Below are positions 1 to 8,062 of a stretch of DNA of 31,132 nt, one piece after another. The notes beneath the pieces were generated by a model that was given only the letters and a program-made list of their open reading frames with translations, ran no database searches and was not told where the DNA came from. Both the position numbers and the translations under genes were made by a program. Source of the DNA: CAZKFG01 sp964551985 (GTDB lineage: Bacteria; Bacillota; Negativicutes; Acidaminococcales; JAISLQ01). Within the stretch, counting starts at the first letter, position 1. Each line of letters opens with the position of its first letter. Location: the NCBI GenBank assembly GCA_964551985.1, contig CAZKFG010000022.1, positions 1 through 31,132 of the forward strand, given 5' to 3'.

Positions 1-914
1 GGGATTTTAAAAGTAGTCTTACCGTCTAGTGTCGGCACATCTATCTGAGCACCAAGTGACGCTTGAGTAATATTTATCGGCACTTCACAAAGCACTGTTT
101 GACCCTGACGGGTAAATAGTTTATGTGGTTTTATAGATAAATACACATACAAATCACCGCTGGCATTACCACGCACACCAGCATCGCCGCCACCACTGAC
201 GCGAAGACGTGTGCCTTCTTCAACGCCTGCAGGAATGCGCACTTTTACTGTTGCAGTTTTTCTGACTCTACCTGTACCCGAACAAGTTTTGCATGGGTCT
301 TTGATAATTTTACCTTGACCGTCACAAGTCGGACAAGCTTTAACATTTACCATACGTCCAAACATAGTATTTTGCATAACTTTTATCTGACCTGTTCCAT
401 GACATTGCGAGCATGTCTCAACTTTACTAGAATCCTTAGCGCCTGTACCAGAACAAGTATCACATTTTTCACTGCGCTTTATTTTAACTTCTTTTTCAAC
501 GCCAAAAGCAGCTTCTTCAAAGGTTATCTCCAAATCAACCCGCAAATCAGCTCCACGCTCTTGCACTCTTGCTTGTTGCCCACCAAAACCACCGCCACCA
601 CGAGAGCCGCCAAAGAACATATCAAAGATGTCTTCCGCCCCACCGAATCCACCAAAATCAAATCCACCTGCACCACCAGCATTTGCACCTTCAAAAGCAG
701 CATGACCAAATTGGTCATACTGCCTTTTTTTATCAGGGTCTGAAAGTACGGCGTTTGCTTCGTTTACTTCTTTAAATTTTTCTGCCGCTTGTGGATTGTC
801 TTTGTTGACATCAGGGTGGTATTGTCTGGCAAGTTTACGATATGCTTTTTTTATATCGTCATCAGAGGCACTGCGAGGGACTCCCAGCACCTCATAGTAA
901 TCTTTTTTACTCAC
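1..914 (-). CDS. dnaJ: Chaperone DnaJ (Hsp40), C-terminus off the left edge
   Basis: DnaJ is the J-domain co-chaperone that stimulates DnaK ATPase activity and delivers unfolded clients in the cytoplasm. About 304 codons are present. In order they show an N-terminal J domain with the HPD motif (HPDVN), a Gly/Phe-rich linker (GGFDFGGFGG region), and the zinc domain with all four CxxCxGxG repeats (CDTCSGTG, CSQCHGTG, CPTCDGQG, CKTCSGTG). The first part of the C-terminal substrate-binding domain follows and is cut by the window edge. I place the start at GTG 914 (first residues MSKKDYYEVLG) because AAAGGTGG lies about 9 bases upstream. The gene follows dnaK by 20 bases, so the two are almost certainly co-transcribed. 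Four intact Cys repeats mark this as a type I DnaJ rather than CbpA or another J-protein. Confidence 0.97.
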   Translation of the reverse strand, partial: MSKKDYYEVLGVPRSASDDDIKKAYRKLARQYHPDVNKDNPQAAEKFKEVNEANAVLSDPDKKRQYDQFGHAAFEGANAGGAGGFDFGGFGGAEDIFDMFFGGSRGGGGFGGQQARVQERGADLRVDLEITFEEAAFGVEKEVKIKRSEKCDTCSGTGAKDSSKVETCSQCHGTGQIKVMQNTMFGRMVNVKACPTCDGQGKIIKDPCKTCSGTGRVRKTATVKVRIPAGVEEGTRLRVSGGGDAGVRGNASGDLYVYLSIKPHKLFTRQGQTVLCEVPINITQASLGAQIDVPTLDGKTTFKI

Positions 915-934
915 CTTGCTTGTCCACCTTTAGT

Positions 935-2758
935 TTATTTTTTCTCTTCATTGACAACTTCCGCATCTACTACTGTGTCGTCTGTTTTGTCGCCTGAAGC
1001 TTGTTCTTGAGCGCCTTCTTGTGGTTCTTGTTGTTTGTATAGTGCTGCAGATAGTTCATATAACGGTTTACTTAGTGCTTCTGTATCGGCTTTTATTTTC
1101 TCTACGTCGCCTGTTGTAAGAGTTTCTTTTAAAGTTGCGATAGCTTGATTTACTTTTTCAACTGTCGCCTCTTCGCCTTTGCCTTCCATATCTTTTACAG
1201 TCTTTTCTGCTTGATATATAAGTGAATCGGCTTGGTTTTTAATTTCTACTTCTTCTTTACGTTTTTTATCATCAGCAGCATGTGCTTCGGCATCTTTTAC
1301 CATACGATCGATTTCGTCTTTATCAAGACCACCCGATGATGTGATAGTGATTTTTTGTTCTTTGCCTGTACCTAAATCTTTAGCCTTTACATTTACGATA
1401 CCGTTAGCATCAATGTCAAATTCTACTTCGATTTTTGGTACGCCACGTGGAGCTGGTGGAATTCCTGACAATTCAAAACGTCCTAGAGTTTTGTTATCTG
1501 CAGCAAATTCTCTCTCACCTTGTAAAACATGTATGTCAACTGATGGTTGGCTGTCGCTGGCAGTTGAATATACTTGTTTGCTAGATGTCGGAATTGTTGT
1601 ATTTCTTTCAATTATTTTGCTAAATACCCCGCCTAAAACTTCAATACCAAGTGATAGTGGTGTAACATCAAGTAATAATACATCTTTTACTTCACCTGCT
1701 AGTACGCCAGCTTGGATAGCTGCACCAACTGCAACACATTCGTCTGGATTTATACCACGATGCGGCTCTTTGCCAATGAATTTTTTGATAGCTTCTTGTA
1801 CAGCTGGGATCCGTGTAGAACCACCAACTAAGATTACTTTGTCAATATCTTTTGGTTTTAAACCGGCATCATCTAACGCTTGGCGAGTTGGTTGCATAGT
1901 TTTTTCCACCAAATCTGCTGTAAGTTCGTCAAATTTTGCACGGGTTAAATTAATATCTAAATGTTTAGGACCTGATGCGTCTGCTGTGATAAACGGTAGA
2001 TTAATGTTTGTTGTGATAACACCAGACAGTTCAATTTTAGCTTTTTCTGCCGCTTCTTTTAAACGTTGCATAGCCATTTTATCATTGCTCAAGTCAATAC
2101 CGCTATCTTTTTTAAATTCAGCAATCAACCAGTTCATTACTCTTTCATCAAAGTCATCGCCACCCAAGCGGTTGTTACCACTTGTTGCCTTAACTTCAAA
2201 TACACCATCACCTAGTTCTAGTATTGATACGTCAAAAGTACCACCACCTAGGTCGAATACTAATATTGTGTGATCATCGCTCTTATCGATACCATAAGCA
2301 AGCGCTGCTGCTGTAGGTTCGTTGATAATACGCAGTACTTCAAGTCCTGCTATTTGTCCTGCGTCTTTTGTCGCTTGACGTTGGCTATCGGTAAAATAAG
2401 CTGGTACTGTGATTACAGCTTGTTTTACACTTTCGCCTAAATATTTTTCAGCGTCTTCTTTTAATTTTTGTAGTATCATCGCTGATATCTCTTGTGGTGT
2501 GTATTCTTTACCATCAACTTTAACTGTGTAATTTGTACCCATATGTCTTTTAATAGAGCTTATTGTACCATCTGGGTTTGATACTGCCTGACGTTTTGCA
2601 AGCTGTCCGATTAGACGTTCGCCTGTTTTAGAAAACCCAACTACCGATGGAGTTATTCTTGCTCCTTCAGGGTTTGGAATAACTATTGGTTCGCCGCCTT
2701 CCATAACAGCAACACATGAATTTGTTGTTCCTAAATCTATTCCAATTACTTTTGCCAT
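935..2758 (-). CDS. dnaK: Molecular chaperone DnaK (Hsp70)
   Basis: DnaK is the ATP-dependent Hsp70 chaperone, acting with DnaJ and GrpE in the cytoplasm. The 607-residue protein is normal length for Firmicutes. It opens with the phosphate-binding loop GIDLGTTNS (residues 6-14) and contains IINEPTAAALAYG, the second phosphate loop VFDLGGGTFDVS, and ILVGGSTRIPAVQ. The interdomain linker region (DVLLLDVTPLSLGIE), a beta-sandwich substrate domain and an acidic, charged C-terminal lid ending in EEKK follow. It starts at ATG with a strong AAGGAGG site. The gap of about 90 bases to grpE contains no obvious terminator and no second CIRCE, so dnaK probably depends on the hrcA promoter upstream. Confidence 0.98.
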   Translation of the reverse strand: MAKVIGIDLGTTNSCVAVMEGGEPIVIPNPEGARITPSVVGFSKTGERLIGQLAKRQAVSNPDGTISSIKRHMGTNYTVKVDGKEYTPQEISAMILQKLKEDAEKYLGESVKQAVITVPAYFTDSQRQATKDAGQIAGLEVLRIINEPTAAALAYGIDKSDDHTILVFDLGGGTFDVSILELGDGVFEVKATSGNNRLGGDDFDERVMNWLIAEFKKDSGIDLSNDKMAMQRLKEAAEKAKIELSGVITTNINLPFITADASGPKHLDINLTRAKFDELTADLVEKTMQPTRQALDDAGLKPKDIDKVILVGGSTRIPAVQEAIKKFIGKEPHRGINPDECVAVGAAIQAGVLAGEVKDVLLLDVTPLSLGIEVLGGVFSKIIERNTTIPTSSKQVYSTASDSQPSVDIHVLQGEREFAADNKTLGRFELSGIPPAPRGVPKIEVEFDIDANGIVNVKAKDLGTGKEQKITITSSGGLDKDEIDRMVKDAEAHAADDKKRKEEVEIKNQADSLIYQAEKTVKDMEGKGEEATVEKVNQAIATLKETLTTGDVEKIKADTEALSKPLYELSAALYKQQEPQEGAQEQASGDKTDDTVVDAEVVNEEKK

Positions 2759-2850
2759 TTTTATTTTCCTCCTTGATTTTGAGAACTATTGATTTATTTT
2801 TTATAATTATTATTACTTAGAGTATTATCACCCCAAGCAAATAATAAATT

Positions 2851-3369
2851 TTAGCAATTGTTGATAACTCTTACTTTACTATATCTTACAACTTTATCTT
2901 TTATTTTATATCCTTGCTCAAACACCATATCTATTTGACCATCAGGCAAATCAGGATTTTGAGCGTTCATTAAAGCCTCATGTAATTCTGGTGAGAACTG
3001 TTCACCCATTGACGGAATTTTCTCGACGCCCATATCGTGCAAAGCTTTTTCCAGTTGCCTGTATATTAAGTCCATACCTTTTTTCAAGTCTTGTTCGTCT
3101 GTGTTATCACAGGCGAGCGCTCTTTCAAAGTTGTCTAATACCGGCAATAATTTTGCTGCAATGTTGACACTAACAAACAGCGACAATTGTTCTGCTTCGC
3201 TTTTACTACGCCGTTTAAAATTGTCAAAATCAGCTTGCAGGCGCTTTAGTCTTGTTTGTAGTTCGTCAATTTGCTGTTGTTGTGGGTCAATGTTAGTTTG
3301 CACATTTTCATTTACTACCTCTTCGCCGACTATCTGCTCCTCCTGTTCGTTTTGCTTATCTTCTGTCAT
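2851..3369 (-). CDS. grpE: Nucleotide exchange factor GrpE
   Basis: GrpE releases ADP from DnaK. It is a homodimer with a long N-terminal coiled coil and a small beta domain. The protein shows an acidic, Gln/Glu-rich N-terminus, a coiled-coil stretch (residues about 35-70), and the family signature spread over LLPVLDNFERAL, MGVEKIPSMGEQFSPELHEA and VFEQGYKIKDKVVRYSKVRV. The frame is open from GTG 3378, but I choose ATG 3369. The AAAGG Shine-Dalgarno lies about 8 bases before that ATG and would overlap the GTG codon. This gives 172 residues, somewhat short but normal. The gene sits 24 bases after hrcA. Confidence 0.95.
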   Translation of the reverse strand: MTEDKQNEQEEQIVGEEVVNENVQTNIDPQQQQIDELQTRLKRLQADFDNFKRRSKSEAEQLSLFVSVNIAAKLLPVLDNFERALACDNTDEQDLKKGMDLIYRQLEKALHDMGVEKIPSMGEQFSPELHEALMNAQNPDLPDGQIDMVFEQGYKIKDKVVRYSKVRVINNC

Positions 3370-3393
3370 CGTCTTCACCTTTTTCTATATTTT

Positions 3394-4443
3394 TTAAACA
3401 TCATCTAACTTGTTTAAATCATCCATTCCCTTCACGACCGCCTGCAAATACTTGTGCAGATAATCCATAACACCAATTACCTTGCCATATTTCATGCGTG
3501 TCGGACCTAGCACTGCAAAGGTTCCTATAATTTGCCCATTAAGGCGATAGGTTGCTTGAACCATACTACAATTTTGGATACTACTAAATTTGTTCTCTGA
3601 ACCGATAGTGATTTGCATACCCGTCTGTTCGCCGACTGTCAACATATCGTTGACCATACCTTCTTCTTCAAACATTGAAATAAGTTCTTTAACTTTTTCA
3701 ACATCCTTAAATTCAGGCTGGTTAAACAGATTTGTCGTCCCGCCTAAAAACACCTTATCAGAACGGCTTTGCGTTTTCACCGCATTTAGAGCATCAAAAA
3801 GGTATTTTGACATAAAATCATTGCTCAAAACTTTTTCAGATAATTTATCAAGCTCTTCTTTTTTAATACTGTCAACATCAAAACCAGAGAAATTATTGTT
3901 TATCATATGAGCTATATCTTCAAAGTCCTCTATCGTCGAGCCACGAGGCAAGGGAATAATAGAATTTTGTGCAATGCCTGTCTCTGTTACAAAAACCAAA
4001 ATAGCTCTATCACTGTCCATAGGCAAAAATCTAATGTATTTAAATTGACAAGATTTTTCTTCTGTCTTTCGTACAATAGACACATTTTTGCTCATGTCAG
4101 ATAAAAGCCTTGCCGTAAGGCGAAAAACCTCATCGAGTTTATTTGCCTTTTGTTCAAACCATGTTTGAATAAGGGCAACATCACGCTCTGAGATTGTTTG
4201 CGGTGACAACAATGAATCTACATATAGCCTATAGCCAAGTGCTGACGGGACTCTGCCTGCTGAAGTATGCGGTTGTTCTAAATAACCCATATCTTCTAAA
4301 TCAGACATCTCATTTCTAATTGTCGCAGAACTAAGTCCAAGTTCGTGTTTTCTTGAGATTGCCCTAGACCCAATAGGTTCGGCTGACGCTATGTAATCTT
4401 CAATTATCAGTTGTAGTATCTTCTTTTTTCTTTCATTTAACAT
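3394..4443 (-). CDS. hrcA: Heat-inducible transcription repressor HrcA
   Basis: HrcA represses class I heat-shock operons by binding CIRCE; GroEL modulates its activity. The 349-residue product is full length. It has an N-terminal winged helix (ERKKKILQLIIEDYI, then GSRAISRKHELGLSSATIRNEM and the HTSAGRVPSALGYRLYVD turn typical of HrcA) and a C-terminal GAF-like dimerisation domain ending YGKVIGVMDYLHKYL. It starts at ATG 4443 with AAGGTGA just upstream. It is the first gene of hrcA-grpE-dnaK-dnaJ. A perfect CIRCE lies between its promoter and its start codon, so it should repress itself and the downstream chaperone genes. Confidence 0.97.
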   Translation of the reverse strand: MLNERKKKILQLIIEDYIASAEPIGSRAISRKHELGLSSATIRNEMSDLEDMGYLEQPHTSAGRVPSALGYRLYVDSLLSPQTISERDVALIQTWFEQKANKLDEVFRLTARLLSDMSKNVSIVRKTEEKSCQFKYIRFLPMDSDRAILVFVTETGIAQNSIIPLPRGSTIEDFEDIAHMINNNFSGFDVDSIKKEELDKLSEKVLSNDFMSKYLFDALNAVKTQSRSDKVFLGGTTNLFNQPEFKDVEKVKELISMFEEEGMVNDMLTVGEQTGMQITIGSENKFSSIQNCSMVQATYRLNGQIIGTFAVLGPTRMKYGKVIGVMDYLHKYLQAVVKGMDDLNKLDDV

Positions 4444-4461
4444 TTTATCACCTTGGTGTTG

Positions 4462-4488
4462 TTAGCACTCTCTTTGTTTGAGTGCTAA
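4462..4488 (-). promoter_or_regulatory. CIRCE operator (HrcA binding site)
   Basis: The sequence is TTAGCACTC, 9 bases, GAGTGCTAA, a perfect match to the CIRCE consensus inverted repeat. It begins 19 bases upstream of the hrcA ATG and just downstream of the predicted -10, so it would lie near the 5' end of the hrcA mRNA. This is the only CIRCE seen in the window. Confidence 0.97.
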
Positions 4489-4498
4489 TTACAATTTT

Positions 4499-4527
4499 AA
4501 GATAACACTATTTTTTAAATGTGTCAA
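4499..4527 (-). promoter_or_regulatory. Sigma-A-type promoter of hrcA-grpE-dnaK-dnaJ
   Basis: On the minus strand there is TTGACA (4527-4522), a 17-base spacer, then TATCTT (4504-4499), with CIRCE immediately downstream. The perfect -35 box contains the TGA stop codon of hemW (4526-4524). The heat-shock operon can therefore be transcribed from here or by read-through from lepA-hemW. Confidence 0.75.
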
Positions 4528-5666
4528 GTGTTTAAAGGTAAAAAAGTCAAAAAAATTTTATTACCTATCTTCATGCCTTGATTTGTCAAGCTTATTCTAT
4601 CATTTATAACTATATGAGAGTTGTTTTTATGTATTTGCAGTTGCTCATCATACACTTTAAAAATATCTTTATTAAAGCGCCTGTAAAAATCATTAGGATC
4701 TATGCCTTCTGTTGTCCGAAGCCCCATAAACACAAATTCTGCCATAGCAATCGCTTCATATATTTGCTCAATTTCTTTTTTCTCTTGCCCTTTATATAGG
4801 AAAGAATTTATATACTCTTGAACATCAAAAGTATTAGTCGTGCGCTCATTGTGAATAAAAGAAGTACTACCCGCGCCAAAAGCTATGTAATCTTTATAAT
4901 GCCAGTACTGCAAATTATGCTGGCATTCGTAGCCTTTTTTGCAATAGTTTGATATTTCGTAACGATTATAACCGTTATCGTTCAAATAATTTGTTACAAA
5001 ATCATACATCTGCTCTTGCAAATTATCATCAGGCAAAAAAAGTTTGCCACGCCTTACAAAATCATCAAGCAAAGTTTCTTCTTCTAATATAAGTTCATAC
5101 ATACTTATATGTGTAGGATCAAGGCTTACAGCCTTATCTATGCTAGCTTTAACGTCTGCCAGTGTCTGGTTAGGTAGAGCAAACATTAAATCAATATTTA
5201 TATTGTCAAAGCCTAAATTTCTAGCTAATGTTATAACATTTTGGGCAGTTTTGCTGTCGTGCACCCTGCCAATCGTTTTAAGAAGGCTATCGGAAAAAGT
5301 CTGCACACCAAAACTAAGACGGTTAAAGCCTAACTTCTTTAAAGCAAGAAGCTTATCTTCTGTTGCAGTCTCTGGGTTTATTTCGCAAGTTTTCTCAGCA
5401 TTTTCCTGCCAATAACCAGCTTTTTTGAGAGTAAATACAATATTCTCTAGTTGAGCGCTCGACAAAATAGTTGGTGTTCCGCCACCAAAAAACACACTTG
5501 TATAATCAAAACAAGATGTTTTAGATTTTTTAATCTGATTGCACAAAGCACTAACATATTCATCAAACAAATGCGTCAAACCATCATAAGAAGGAAAGTC
5601 GCAATAATAGCATTTTTGAAGACAAAATGGGATGTGTATATACACCCCACAAGTTTTTTTTGTCAT
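4524..5666 (-). CDS. hemW: HemW, heme chaperone of the radical SAM family (formerly annotated HemN-like)
   Basis: HemW binds heme and a radical SAM [4Fe-4S] cluster and is thought to insert heme into respiratory proteins. It is not a coproporphyrinogen oxidase. The protein begins GVYIHIPFCLQKCYYCDF, giving the CxxxCxxC cluster motif at C15, C19 and C22 from my start, followed by FFGGGTPTIL and the HemW C-terminal domain. I choose ATG 5666 (380 residues). A TTG at 5675 is in frame and overlaps the lepA TGA, so a coupled start 3 codons earlier is possible. The lepA-hemW order is common in Firmicutes. No other heme gene is visible here. Confidence 0.93.
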   Translation of the reverse strand: MTKKTCGVYIHIPFCLQKCYYCDFPSYDGLTHLFDEYVSALCNQIKKSKTSCFDYTSVFFGGGTPTILSSAQLENIVFTLKKAGYWQENAEKTCEINPETATEDKLLALKKLGFNRLSFGVQTFSDSLLKTIGRVHDSKTAQNVITLARNLGFDNINIDLMFALPNQTLADVKASIDKAVSLDPTHISMYELILEEETLLDDFVRRGKLFLPDDNLQEQMYDFVTNYLNDNGYNRYEISNYCKKGYECQHNLQYWHYKDYIAFGAGSTSFIHNERTTNTFDVQEYINSFLYKGQEKKEIEQIYEAIAMAEFVFMGLRTTEGIDPNDFYRRFNKDIFKVYDEQLQIHKNNSHIVINDRISLTNQGMKIGNKIFLTFLPLNT

Positions 5667-5671
5667 ATTTA

Positions 5672-7468
5672 TCAATCCATTTTCAATATAGCCATAAACG
5701 CTTCTTGTGGAAGCTCTACGCTGCCCACCTGTTTCATGCGTTTTTTACCTTCTTTTTGCTTTTCAAGTAGCTTTCTTTTACGCGAAATATCGCCGCCATA
5801 ACATTTTGCCAAAACGTCTTTTCTCATGGCTCTTACAGTCTCTCTGGCAATAATTTTATTACCGATTGCCGCTTGAATAGGTATTTCAAACATTTGTCTT
5901 GGAATAAGTTCACGCAATTTTTCAACAAGCTGTCTACCTCTTGGTGTCGCTTTTTCTCTATGTACAATCGCAGACAAGGCATCTACCGCTTCACCATTTA
6001 GTAGGATGTCTAATTTAGCAAGACTTGATGCCTTATAGCCTGTAAGCTCATAGTCAAGTGAAGCATATCCTTTAGTAGAAGATTTTAAGCGGTCAAAATA
6101 ATCGTAAATTATCTCACTTAAAGGAATGCTGTATTTTAACATGACCCTTGTTGTGTCAAGATATGTCATATCTTCAAATTCGCCGCGTTTATCTTGTGAT
6201 AGCTCCATTACCGCACCTACATAGTCTTTTGGCACAATAATTGTCGCTTTAACGTAAGGTTCTTCTATTCTATCGATAACCGTCGCATCAGGCATGAGCG
6301 ACGGATTGTCTATCTGTAAAACTTCGCCGTTTGTTCTGTACACATGATAAATAACGTTTGGCGCAGTAGTAAGAAGCGACAAATTATATTCACGCTCTAG
6401 TCGCTCTTTGATAACATCCATGTGCAGTAGTCCTAAAAATCCGCATCTAAAACCGAAACCTAAAGCTAAAGAAGTTTCCGGTTCAAATAAAATGGAAGCG
6501 TCATTTAATTGTAATTTTTCCAAAGATTCACGCAAATTTTCATATTCTGCCGTGTCCACAGGATACAGTCCGCAAAACACCATTGGCGTCGCTTTTCTAT
6601 AACCAGGAAGCATCTCTGGCGCCGGATTTTGCGCGTCCGTTACAGTGTCGCCGACCTGCACATCTTTAACAGTCTTAATACTTGCGGCAAAAAAACCAAC
6701 TTCACCTGCAGATAGTTTGTCAACATTTACAAGATATGGCTTAAATACGCCAACTTCTGTAACTTCGTATACCTTATTTGTACCCATAAGCAGTATCTTC
6801 ATACCGCTTTTAATCTCGCCTTGCATAACTCTTATGTACAAAATAACACCTTTATATTGATCAAACAAAGAATCATACACAAGCGCTTTCAGTGGCGGCG
6901 TAGTCTTGCCCTCTGGTGGCGGAACTTTTGCAACAATTGCCTCTAGCACATTTTCAATCCCTAACCCTGTTTTAGCACTAACCAAAAGTGCGTCAGAAGT
7001 GTCAATACCAATAACATTTTCAATTTCCGCTTTGACTTTTTCAGGATCCGCACTCGGAAGATCAATTTTATTTATAACAGGGATTATTTCCAAATCGTGT
7101 TCTAGTGCCATATAAACATTTGCCAAAGTTTGCGCCTCAATACCTTGTGTTGCATCAACAACTAAAAGCGCACCCTCGCAAGCAGCCAAAGAACGTGACA
7201 CTTCATAAGTAAAATCAACATGACCTGGTGTGTCGATAAGATTTAAAATATATTCTTTATTATCTTTAGCTTTGTAATCAATACGTACAGATTGTGCCTT
7301 GATAGTTATACCACGCTCACGCTCTAGCGCCATATTATCGAGTACTTGTTGTTCCATATCACGACTAGACAGTGTACCTGTATGCTCGATTAATCTGTCA
7401 GCCAAAGTTGACTTGCCGTGGTCGATGTGTGCTATAATAGAAAAGTTTCTTATTTTGGAATTTAACAC
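5672..7468 (-). CDS. lepA: Elongation factor 4 (LepA)
   Basis: LepA (EF4) is a ribosome-binding translational GTPase, implicated in back-translocation, initiation or 30S biogenesis. At 598 residues it is the standard length. G1 is AHIDHGKS (13-20), G3 DTPGHVDF, G4 NKIDLPSA and G5 SAKTG. It then has the EF-G-like domains and the LepA-specific C-terminal domain with the conserved GGDISRKRKLLEKQKEGKKR segment. The start is GTG 7468, with GAAGGAG 8 bases upstream. hemW follows with a 1-3 base overlap or near contact, so the two are translationally coupled. Confidence 0.98.
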   Translation of the reverse strand: MLNSKIRNFSIIAHIDHGKSTLADRLIEHTGTLSSRDMEQQVLDNMALERERGITIKAQSVRIDYKAKDNKEYILNLIDTPGHVDFTYEVSRSLAACEGALLVVDATQGIEAQTLANVYMALEHDLEIIPVINKIDLPSADPEKVKAEIENVIGIDTSDALLVSAKTGLGIENVLEAIVAKVPPPEGKTTPPLKALVYDSLFDQYKGVILYIRVMQGEIKSGMKILLMGTNKVYEVTEVGVFKPYLVNVDKLSAGEVGFFAASIKTVKDVQVGDTVTDAQNPAPEMLPGYRKATPMVFCGLYPVDTAEYENLRESLEKLQLNDASILFEPETSLALGFGFRCGFLGLLHMDVIKERLEREYNLSLLTTAPNVIYHVYRTNGEVLQIDNPSLMPDATVIDRIEEPYVKATIIVPKDYVGAVMELSQDKRGEFEDMTYLDTTRVMLKYSIPLSEIIYDYFDRLKSSTKGYASLDYELTGYKASSLAKLDILLNGEAVDALSAIVHREKATPRGRQLVEKLRELIPRQMFEIPIQAAIGNKIIARETVRAMRKDVLAKCYGGDISRKRKLLEKQKEGKKRMKQVGSVELPQEAFMAILKMD

Positions 7469-7501
7469 TTAAAATTCTCCTTCGTTTTTTATATCTTATA
7501 A

Positions 7502-7530
7502 ATTATACCATTGCAAACAAACTCATACAA
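7502..7530 (-). promoter_or_regulatory. Extended -10 promoter of lepA
   Basis: On the minus strand there is TTGTAT (7530-7525), a 17-base spacer ending in TGG, then TATAAT (7507-7502). The TG one base before a perfect -10 makes it an extended -10 promoter. It lies about 35 bases upstream of the lepA GTG. Confidence 0.72.
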
Positions 7531-7547
7531 GAAATTAATTTAATCTA

Positions 7548-7576
7548 TTGCATAATGATAAAAATCGTGCTAATAT
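7548..7576 (+). promoter_or_regulatory. Promoter of rpsT
   Basis: TTGCAT (7548-7553), a 17-base spacer and TAATAT (7571-7576) lie about 40 bases upstream of the rpsT start. The promoter is divergent from that of lepA, with about 18 bases between the two -35 boxes. Confidence 0.6.
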
Positions 7577-7615
7577 ATTTTAGAAACCATGAAATTCTTT
7601 TTGGAGGTGAACTGA

Positions 7616-7882
7616 TTGCCAAATATAAAATCATCTATGCGCAGTGTTAAAACTGACTCCGAGCGTAACCTTAAAAATTCTTCTGCTAAATCAGCTGTGA
7701 GAACTGCTGCTAAAAAAGTTGTTGAAACTGCTAAAGCAAAAGATGCAGCTGTTGCACAAGAAAATTTAGTTAAAGCAACAAGTCTTTTAGACAAAGCTGC
7801 AGGTAAAGGCATTTTACACAAAAACACTGTCGCTAGAAAAAAATCGCGTTTGGCTAAACGTGTAAACTCTATAGCGAAATAA
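7616..7882 (+). CDS. rpsT: 30S ribosomal protein S20
   Basis: S20 binds 16S rRNA early in 30S assembly. The 88-residue protein is Lys/Arg/Ala-rich and helical. It begins PNIKSSMRSVKTDSERN after the initiator and ends KNTVARKKSRLAKRVNSI, both typical of S20. The start is TTG 7616, with GGAGGTGA 5 bases upstream; the first in-frame ATG is inside the conserved N-terminus and too late. E. coli rpsT also starts with UUG, and that codon is involved in autoregulation there; the same control here is only an inference. The gene is monocistronic, with two terminators close behind. Confidence 0.97.
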   Translation: MPNIKSSMRSVKTDSERNLKNSSAKSAVRTAAKKVVETAKAKDAAVAQENLVKATSLLDKAAGKGILHKNTVARKKSRLAKRVNSIAK

Positions 7883-7891
7883 TGATGAATT

Positions 7892-7917
7892 AAGCCCGAA
7901 GATCTAGGGCTTTTTTT
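7892..7917 (+). terminator. Rho-independent terminator of rpsT (first of two)
   Basis: AAGCCC (7892-7897), a 9-base loop and GGGCTT (7907-7912) run into seven Ts (7911-7917), 9 bases after the rpsT stop. Confidence 0.85.
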
Positions 7918-7924
7918 GTTTTGC

Positions 7925-7950
7925 GCACCATTATATAATGGTGCTTTTTT
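7925..7950 (+). terminator. Second tandem terminator, perfect 20-bp palindrome
   Basis: GCACCATTAT followed directly by its reverse complement ATAATGGTGC (7925-7944), then TTTTTT. As RNA the central bases would open into a small loop. It sits 8 bases after the first terminator and insulates the pst operon from rpsT. A dyad this perfect could also bind a protein. Confidence 0.75.
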
Positions 7951-7977
7951 GTTATTCGTTTGTATCCCTTACTCATA

Positions 7978-8032
7978 TTGACATAAAATTTACAAAAACC
8001 ACCACTTTAATTTTACAATAGACAAATATAAT
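7978..8032 (+). promoter_or_regulatory. Candidate Pho boxes and -10 of the pst operon
   Basis: TTGACA (7978-7983) and TTTACA (7989-7994) are direct repeats 11 bases apart, with a further TTTACA at 8012-8017. TATAAT at 8027-8032 has no good -35 at the right distance. Firmicutes PhoP/PhoB sites are direct TTnACA-like hexamers spaced about 11 bases apart, and activator-dependent promoters often lack a -35. The operon encodes its own PhoB/PhoR pair, which fits. This is inferred from pattern only. Confidence 0.5.
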
Positions 8033-8062
8033 TTAATTATACAAAATTAAGGGGGATAAAAA

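Noticed and set aside
1341..2273. A 310-codon open frame on the plus strand, antisense to dnaK
   Set aside because: It lies wholly within dnaK, has no ribosome site and no recognisable motif. Long antisense frames are a common by-product of dnaK codon usage.
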